Assembly (NCBI GenBank): GCA_028690555.1
Contig: JAQVBA010000040.1
Coordinates: 1 to 10,729, forward strand
Length of the DNA: 10,729 nucleotides
Reading direction: 5' to 3'
DNA from: Acholeplasmataceae bacterium
GTDB lineage: Bacteria; Bacillota_I; Bacilli_A; Acholeplasmatales; Acholeplasmataceae
The notes beneath the pieces were generated by a model. It was given only the letters and a program-made list of their open reading frames with translations. It was not told the DNA's origin and did not search any database. The position numbers and the translations under genes are program-made. Each line of letters starts with the position of its first letter. Within the stretch, counting starts at the first letter, position 1. Shown here in pieces: positions 6,648 to 10,729 of the stretch.

Positions 6648-8210
6648 ATGTCAGAAATACAGGCAAAAATATCCGCTGTTACGAAATATAAATCAACATT
6701 AAGTACCACCTACTCCGAGATAAAAAATCTTGCTTACTTTCAAAAAAATGAAATTTCAGAATGGAAAAAGAAAGTTGATCAATATTTGCGAAATATTGAA
6801 GATAAGATTTCAAGAATTGGGAGTCTTCTGGGACAAGCAGATTCATTGGTATCTGACTTTCAACGTATGGTAACACAATATGGGGCAGAAGCTGCAGCAA
6901 TTTATGCTGCGGGACATTGGGAAGAAACATCCGATGAGGATGGGCATGTTACTGGGCAAATATATGTGTATGATGTTGCTGCATACAATTTAGCAATGGC
7001 TAATGCGAGAAAATATGAAGTGAAACTCAGTCAAGCAATAGCAATTGTTAATGATATTAACGATGTTTTCCAATATCTCATTCCTATTCAAAAAAATATT
7101 TCAACAGCTCTATCAGAATTATCAACAAATGAAAACAAATATAGTTCAAATATTGAATCTATGTCCGTATTGTGTCAAAAGAATAAGAGTATAATTGCGA
7201 GAATCATTGAGGGCTTAGATGATTATGCAAAAAGCAGAGAATTTAGCCATCCTAGTGGTAGTTTCACTTCGTCATTTTTCAGTGGGTATTGTAACAGTGG
7301 TAATAGTTTTAGTCGCGAGGGAAATGCTTCATCTTACCCCGATGGTTCACTTAGATTGAAATGGGATACGGATAAATTGAAATGGGATACAGCAGAAAGG
7401 TCATTGGGTGGTGGCAATGATTCATCCGAAGAAATATTATCTATATCGCAAAAAAGAAATTTAACAAATCAATCAACTACATTTGAGACGTTTGATAAAT
7501 CATCATTTAAACATGTTGAAAAAGGAGCCAGATCTATTAAGAAATATGATGAAAGGTCTAATGAAGACGTAAAGATAATTGATAAAGATAGTATTGGTAT
7601 TATAGTTGAATACACTAAGGATGGGGTGGAGAGTGAGTATTCATCTTCTGACATAAATAAGTCAATGTCATCGGTAAATGAAGATGAACGTGGTGTTAAT
7701 AACAAATCACATCGGGATGCTTGTCTGAAAAGATCACAAAAAATTTCAAATGAGATTGCTAAGGTGAGGCTAATGAATGCGCTCCGTCTTTTTAGTGGTC
7801 AACCTATATTGCCAATAATGGATAAAATTAATTGTAATAATTTTGAAAAACTCCCATTTGATGACTTAAAACAGAAAAGTATTGGCTCTCAATTTCAAAT
7901 GGATGGATTTATATCGACATCTATTAAAAGAGAGGTTGCAGAGGAACATGCAAATAAACGTAATGCTGCAATAATAGAAATTTTAGCTCCAAAAGGAGCA
8001 CAAGCTCTCCATCTTGGTGAACTTAGCGTACGCGGTTCATCTATTGCTAAAGAAGCTCATGAATATGAGATCTTGCTTCAGGAAAGAACAAAATATGAGA
8101 TAATGGATATTGAACGGATCGGCCCTAGAGGTGAACAATTTTATATGAAAGTAAAAATTGTTGCACAAGAGAGAATCAATCCAATTCAAAATAATGAAGT
8201 GGGTGAATAA
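6648..8210 (+). CDS. ADP-ribosyltransferase toxin with helical N-terminal trafficking domain
   Basis: This is a 520-residue protein with three parts. Residues 1 to about 205 form long helices with W39 and L47 eight apart, resembling a WXG/LXG-type domain fused to a toxin. Residues about 205-365 are a polar, Ser/Asn-rich linker with a seven-residue tandem repeat. Residues about 365-510 match the ADP-ribosyltransferase exoenzyme fold (C3/VIP2/iota Ia type). The NAD-binding STS motif is GFISTS (S423-T424-S425), and the ADP-ribosylating turn has E472-x-E474 followed by ILLQERTKYEI, close to the usual ExE-[IV]-L-L-x-x-x-T-K consensus. An ExE pair usually means arginine is modified. The first motif is less regular: R380 in ALRLFSGQ lies where a Tyr-Arg pair is expected, so the NAD-contacting Arg is probable rather than certain. 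There is no signal peptide or membrane helix, which fits export by the neighbouring ATPase. ATG 6648 has GGAG at 6639-6642. Alternatives are an intracellular conflict effector; the enzymatic domain itself is well supported. Confidence 0.88.
   Translation: MSEIQAKISAVTKYKSTLSTTYSEIKNLAYFQKNEISEWKKKVDQYLRNIEDKISRIGSLLGQADSLVSDFQRMVTQYGAEAAAIYAAGHWEETSDEDGHVTGQIYVYDVAAYNLAMANARKYEVKLSQAIAIVNDINDVFQYLIPIQKNISTALSELSTNENKYSSNIESMSVLCQKNKSIIARIIEGLDDYAKSREFSHPSGSFTSSFFSGYCNSGNSFSREGNASSYPDGSLRLKWDTDKLKWDTAERSLGGGNDSSEEILSISQKRNLTNQSTTFETFDKSSFKHVEKGARSIKKYDERSNEDVKIIDKDSIGIIVEYTKDGVESEYSSSDINKSMSSVNEDERGVNNKSHRDACLKRSQKISNEIAKVRLMNALRLFSGQPILPIMDKINCNNFEKLPFDDLKQKSIGSQFQMDGFISTSIKREVAEEHANKRNAAIIEILAPKGAQALHLGELSVRGSSIAKEAHEYEILLQERTKYEIMDIERIGPRGEQFYMKVKIVAQERINPIQNNEVGE
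7355..7390 (+). repeat. Tandem coding repeat (LKWDT-x-x twice)
   Basis: The 15-mer ATTGAAATGGGATAC occurs at 7355-7369 and 7376-7390, an offset of 21 bases or seven codons, giving LKWDTDK-LKWDTAE in the linker of the ADP-ribosyltransferase. The identity at DNA level suggests a recent duplication. Confidence 0.85.
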
Positions 8211-8480
8211 ATGGACGTAATTTCAGTAGATGATGCTAGTCTAAAACAGGCAATATGCAATCTTGAAAAGCTAGCTCAGGATGCAAATACTATTACTTTA
8301 AGATTGGAATCTGATTGCAATAGTGTGAAGTCTGGTTTGGATGAAACATTGCAACGTGATGTTTCTGCGTTTACTGACTCAGCTAAGTCATATAATCAAA
8401 TGATTCAGAAGTATGTTTCTGAGAACATTCAAGCATTGAGAGACAGACTCGCAAAACTAGATAGATACAGTTCACTTTGA
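8211..8480 (+). CDS. WXG100-sized small helical protein 5, lacking Trp
   Basis: This is an 89-residue, largely helical protein starting at ATG 8211, immediately after the toxin stop at 8208-8210; GGTGA at 8202-8206 supports the start. Length, two-helix pattern and position resemble the four small proteins upstream of the toxin, but the protein contains no Trp. The turn region reads ESDCNSVKSGLDETL, so neither W-x-G nor W-x-D is present. WXG100 partners without the motif are known in ESX heterodimers. Being directly downstream of the toxin it could be a partner or chaperone, or less likely the immunity protein; nothing in the sequence decides between these. Confidence 0.72.
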   Translation: MDVISVDDASLKQAICNLEKLAQDANTITLRLESDCNSVKSGLDETLQRDVSAFTDSAKSYNQMIQKYVSENIQALRDRLAKLDRYSSL

Positions 8481-8493
8481 CTTTGAGGTAGAT

Positions 8494-9807
8494 ATGAGTA
8501 ACAATGTATATAATTTTAGAAAACACGTCTATGATCAGGCTCCTGAAAACTATAAAGAGTTATTAGATGGGTGTTATTCCCTTATTGACAAAGATAGAGC
8601 TCGTATTACAGCAAATGAAACGTATTTGCAGAATTATGCGGCATATCAACATCGTTTGAATAATGAAGTCACAGAATATAATACATCACTTGAAAAAATA
8701 CAAGACAATAATAAAGCGTATCAATATGCCTTATCGTTAATGGAATCTGGAAACGAATCTGATTATCTTAAAGCTGCTGAAAATTTTGAGAATTTAGGAG
8801 AATATAAAGATTCCATTAACCAACTTGAATTATGTCGCAATAGATTAAAAGAAATAGATCTTGACAAAAAAAGACGGGCAAAGTTAGAGGTAGATGAGAA
8901 ATATTATAATTATGCACTTTCATTGATGGAATCTGACACTGAAGATGGATATCAAAAAGCTATTACTGAATTTAATAAAATTCTTAATTATAAAGATTCT
9001 CAATCACAAATGGAAAATTGTTTAAAACAAATAGAGAGAATTCACAAAGAAAATGAAGAGCGTGCTATTGAAGAACATTATAATCTAGCTTTATCACTAA
9101 TGAATGATTATAAGGCTTATAATAAAGCTGCATTAGAATTTGAAAAATTAGGAAATTATAAAAATTCAGCATCCCTAAGAAAACAATGTTTACGATTTGC
9201 TAAAAAGGAGAACAAATCAGGTACATCGTCAAATAAAAAAGTGGGGGTCATTATTGGAATAATTTTATTGATTGTTGGAGTTATTTCAATATCTGTTGTT
9301 ATTGGTGGTGGAAATCTGTTTACACAAAACACCCAAACAATTAATTCTTTGACAAATAGTGCTTATGGGTCATTAAATATAAAAACAACCCCCAGTGAAG
9401 CGTCAATATATATTGATGATGTGTATATGGGGAAAACACCCTTGGTAATTAATAATGTACCCGTTGGCACTCATATCTTAAAATTATCAAAAACAGACAA
9501 TGGAAAGGAATATATTGAGCACTTAGAATCAATTACAATATCTCCAGATTCAATCGTAGAGAAAGATATTGCATTGTCTTTGGCTTCGGGTTCGATCTTA
9601 AATGTTATGATTACCCCAAGTGGCGCATCCGTATATCTCGACGGTATATATAAAGGTGTCGCACCAATAACTTTAACTGGAATTCGTCCAGGAATCCATA
9701 CTCTACGGGCTTCGTTATCAGGATATAGTGATGTAACTTATACATTTGAGGCTGATGGTGGTGGATCCTCAGGTGTGTCATTATCGCTTGGAGCATTTGA
9801 GGGCTAG
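8494..9807 (+). CDS. Single-pass membrane protein with TPR-like repeats and two PEGA domains
   Basis: This is a 437-residue protein. The cytosolic part contains three TPR-like repeats starting at about 78, 140 and 196, each with an ALSLM motif and an F-x-x-L-x-x-Y-K-[DN]-S core, probably for protein binding. A basic stretch (KKENKSGTSSNKK) precedes one transmembrane helix at about 250-272 (GVIIGIILLIVGVISISVV). Two PEGA domains follow at about 292-362 and 366-437, with the typical TPSGASVYLDG and GTH/GIH-x-L signatures. PEGA domains are small beta modules usually outside the membrane, and the positive-inside rule predicts an inside N-terminus and outside PEGA repeats. There is no N-terminal signal peptide. 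ATG 8494 has GAGGT at 8485-8489. As the only membrane protein in the operon it may anchor the apparatus, link it to the cell envelope, or receive the substrates; this is inferred from context. Confidence 0.85.
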   Translation: MSNNVYNFRKHVYDQAPENYKELLDGCYSLIDKDRARITANETYLQNYAAYQHRLNNEVTEYNTSLEKIQDNNKAYQYALSLMESGNESDYLKAAENFENLGEYKDSINQLELCRNRLKEIDLDKKRRAKLEVDEKYYNYALSLMESDTEDGYQKAITEFNKILNYKDSQSQMENCLKQIERIHKENEERAIEEHYNLALSLMNDYKAYNKAALEFEKLGNYKNSASLRKQCLRFAKKENKSGTSSNKKVGVIIGIILLIVGVISISVVIGGGNLFTQNTQTINSLTNSAYGSLNIKTTPSEASIYIDDVYMGKTPLVINNVPVGTHILKLSKTDNGKEYIEHLESITISPDSIVEKDIALSLASGSILNVMITPSGASVYLDGIYKGVAPITLTGIRPGIHTLRASLSGYSDVTYTFEADGGGSSGVSLSLGAFEG

Positions 9808-9946
9808 TTGAGTTATCTGAAAAGAATATGTCTGCCTCAGATCCAAACTATGATGAATATTACGTTCCATATGACACACCCATTCCACTCACCCCCCCAC
9901 ATTTTTTAGCCCTAGTGTCGTCGACTTCATCATCAACCTCCCTTAG

Positions 9947-9961
9947 ACATCAGCTTTTGGA
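9947..9961 (+). repeat. 15-base direct repeat, right copy
   Basis: Exact copy of the 15-mer at 84-98. It lies just inside the GC-richer right flank. Similarity continues weakly at protein level (LLDEGSAEI versus LLEE then SAEI), with the nucleotide match breaking down after base 9961. Confidence 0.45.
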
Positions 9962-10058
9962 CGAAGGATCCGCAGAGATCGCAAGGCAAAAATATTCACG
10001 TTCCCCTTGCTCTCTGCAAAGGAATTTCGCTTGTTATTAAAACGGAGCTGAATATAGA

Positions 10059-10080
10059 GGGGGATCTGCCTCTCTCCCCC
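10059..10080 (-). terminator. Possible hairpin terminator behind the DJ-1 remnant
   Basis: GGGGGA (10059-10064) and TCCCCC (10075-10080) form a six-pair G/C-rich stem with a 10-base loop, 15 bases beyond the stop codon of the minus-strand DJ-1/PfpI remnant. No long U run follows on the minus strand, only TCTATATTC, so termination is plausible but not certain. Confidence 0.35.
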
Positions 10081-10094
10081 ATCGCAAAAGCGGA

Positions 10095-10418
10095 TCAGTT
10101 TTCCTTGCCGGGCTGCAGACTCTGCATCAGAGCAAAGAAATGTTCCGGCTTTCCTGTACTGAAATATGCATACCAGGATTCCAGCGTGTTTGATTCAAAA
10201 ACACCTAAATGCTCAATGATCTGTTTCGCCCACAACAAAGCTCCGGTGGAACCTGCAGTAATAAGGTTATTATCCGCAACAGACGGCTGGTCTGCATAGA
10301 AACTCTGCCCTTTATATCCTGGACAAAACATCTCAAGAAATCCCGGTCCGTTACGACAGGATTTGCCCGAACGATCCCGATGAGGGATGAACCGGCGGGA
10401 CGATAAGGCCCGCCGTGT
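10095..10418 (-). pseudogene. C-terminal remnant of a DJ-1/PfpI family (class I glutamine-amidotransferase-like) gene
   Basis: On the minus strand, residues from about NGPGFLEMFCP through GQSFYADQ and NNLITAGSTGALLWAKQI to WYAYF match the last third of DJ-1/PfpI-type proteins, where NLITA and the final helices are characteristic. The stop is the TGA at 10097-10095. The upstream half, with the catalytic nucleophile Cys and its elbow, is missing: above about 10355 the frame continues into unrelated sequence with hairpins and meets a stop at 10419-10421. The ATG at 10331 would give only 78 residues without an active site. I therefore call it a truncated, probably dead gene. Its composition matches the flanks, not the island. 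The truncation could be linked to the event that brought in the island or to the inverted repeats beside it. Confidence 0.7.
10393..10415. repeat. Perfect 7-bp inverted repeat
   Basis: CGGCGGG (10393-10399) and CCCGCCG (10409-10415) are exact reverse complements around a nine-base loop. It would make a very stable hairpin on either strand. It lies between the broken end of the DJ-1 remnant and a second hairpin, so it may be part of an intergenic repeat element or a terminator. Confidence 0.7.
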
Positions 10419-10432
10419 TCAAGTGAGGATAA

Positions 10433-10488
10433 GCAAATCCGATTCGCTTCGCCCGAAGGGCGGATTTGCGTCGATTCGCGGTTTTTTT
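10433..10488 (+). terminator. Terminator-like hairpin with T7 run, or intergenic repeat element
   Basis: GCAAATCCG (10433-10441) pairs perfectly with CGGATTTGC (10461-10469). The loop holds a second small stem, CTTCG-CC-CGAAG (10447-10458). A run of seven T at 10482-10488 follows 12 bases after the outer stem, which fits termination on the plus strand. No plus-strand gene lies directly before it, though, and both neighbouring genes are on the minus strand. A dispersed REP-like element is the alternative. Confidence 0.4.
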
Positions 10489-10563
10489 CTCATGCTTCCA
10501 CACCTAACAAACTCCTTCCAGAATTGGATTGAGGATGAAACCGCGCTACTCCTATTCTGACCG

Positions 10564-10729
10564 TCATCCTCTCATCACATTTTCATCGACCATTTTCAGT
10601 CTGCCGGCTACGTGGACCATATCCACCGGAACGGCGACCATGTTCAGGGATGTACTTACGAAGTCCAAAACGATCTCCAGTACAACGGCGATACCAAGCG
10701 CTTCGACGGGTATTCCAAGCTGCAGGAAC
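10564..10729 (-). CDS. 3' end of a dicarboxylate/amino acid:cation symporter (DAACS/SLC1 type)
   Basis: Read on the minus strand from the window edge, the frame gives 54 residues ending at TGA 10566-10564. It begins FLQLGIPVEALGIAVVLEIV and continues LDFVSTSLNM and VPVDMVHVAGRL. This matches the last transmembrane region of the DAACS/glutamate-transporter-like family, in which a GIPxEA segment is followed by I/L-rich helix, LD-x-x-x-T-x-x-N and a Val-rich end. In that family this region takes part in substrate and cation binding in the membrane. The gene starts outside the window. The overlapping plus-strand frames are low in plausibility. The call rests on pattern memory of the family and a short fragment, hence moderate confidence. 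Confidence 0.65.
   Translation of the reverse strand, partial: FLQLGIPVEALGIAVVLEIVLDFVSTSLNMVAVPVDMVHVAGRLKMVDENVMRG

Larger units (their letters stand above)
9808..10094. other. Junction of island and flank; no convincing gene
   Basis: About 290 bases between the PEGA gene and the DJ-1 remnant. The first 70 bases keep the AT-rich character of the island; from about 9880 the sequence becomes C-rich, with a C7 run (9892-9898) followed by T6 (9902-9907) that might help end the operon transcript. An open frame at 9828-10040 has no ribosome binding site, crosses the composition change and looks like a chimera. Its second half carries HQLLDEGSAEIA, which resembles the HQLLEE...SAEI stretch of the left-edge gene. 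I see no RNA gene and no integrase site. Confidence 0.5.

Noticed and set aside
9828..10040. 70-codon open frame after the PEGA gene
   Set aside because: No ribosome binding site, low-complexity Ser/Pro/Thr content, and it crosses the composition break; more likely a chance frame over a junction.
10105..10406. Plus-strand open frames opposite the DJ-1 remnant
   Set aside because: The minus strand shows the family signature; the plus frames are its antisense shadows.
10535..10729. Plus-strand open frame to the window edge starting MKPRYSYSDRHPL
   Set aside because: Ser/Thr-rich composition without family signature; the minus strand in the same place reads as the end of a DAACS symporter.
1..10729. 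CRISPR array, tRNA, rRNA or transposase
   Set aside because: No regularly spaced repeats, no tRNA T-arm or rRNA-like sequence, and no transposase or integrase motif were seen on either strand.

Overview
The window looks like an AT-rich accessory island (about 300-9,880) set into less AT-rich chromosomal DNA. Both ends carry genes with a different base and codon composition: an unidentified 3' gene fragment on the left, and on the right a decayed DJ-1/PfpI gene plus the 3' end of a dicarboxylate/amino-acid:cation symporter. The host cannot be named securely. Shine-Dalgarno sequences of the AGGAG/GGTGA type, PEGA-domain proteins of a style common in Methanomicrobiales, and a BspA-like LRR_5 protein are compatible with a methanogenic archaeon. 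A Firmicute-like bacterium is the main alternative.

Layout. 1-294: C-terminal part of an unrecognised gene. 295-496: short intergenic stretch with one doubtful mini-ORF. 497-1849: LRR_5 protein with a beta-repeat region and two C-terminal repeats. 1850-1927: short gap with a possible promoter and a strong ribosome binding site. 1928-9807: eight genes on the plus strand, overlapping or separated by at most 15 bases, probably one transcription unit. 9808-10094: mixed-composition junction without a convincing gene. 10095-10418 (minus): C-terminal remnant of a DJ-1/PfpI protein. 10393-10488: two strong inverted repeats and a T7 run. 10564-10729 (minus): 3' end of a DAACS (SLC1-type) symporter.

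How the genes may work together. The order is FtsK/SpoIIIE ATPase, four WXG100-sized helical proteins, a large protein with a helical N-terminus and a C-terminal ADP-ribosyltransferase domain, a fifth small helical protein, and a single-pass membrane protein with TPR-like and PEGA repeats. This resembles a divergent type VII (ESX-like) secretion or contact-toxin locus. The ATPase would recognise and move substrates, the small helical proteins would be ESAT-6-like partners, the ADP-ribosyltransferase would be the effector, and the PEGA/TPR protein could form the membrane part. The upstream LRR protein could be a second substrate or a surface/adaptor component. No recognisable EccB/EccD/EsaA-type membrane component is present, so secretion itself is inference. 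The four tandem small proteins keep the ESAT-6 Trp position and the aromatic or hydrophobic residue eight positions later, but replace the Gly of W-x-G with Asp. This W-x-D variant cluster together with an ADP-ribosyltransferase is the most interesting part of the window.
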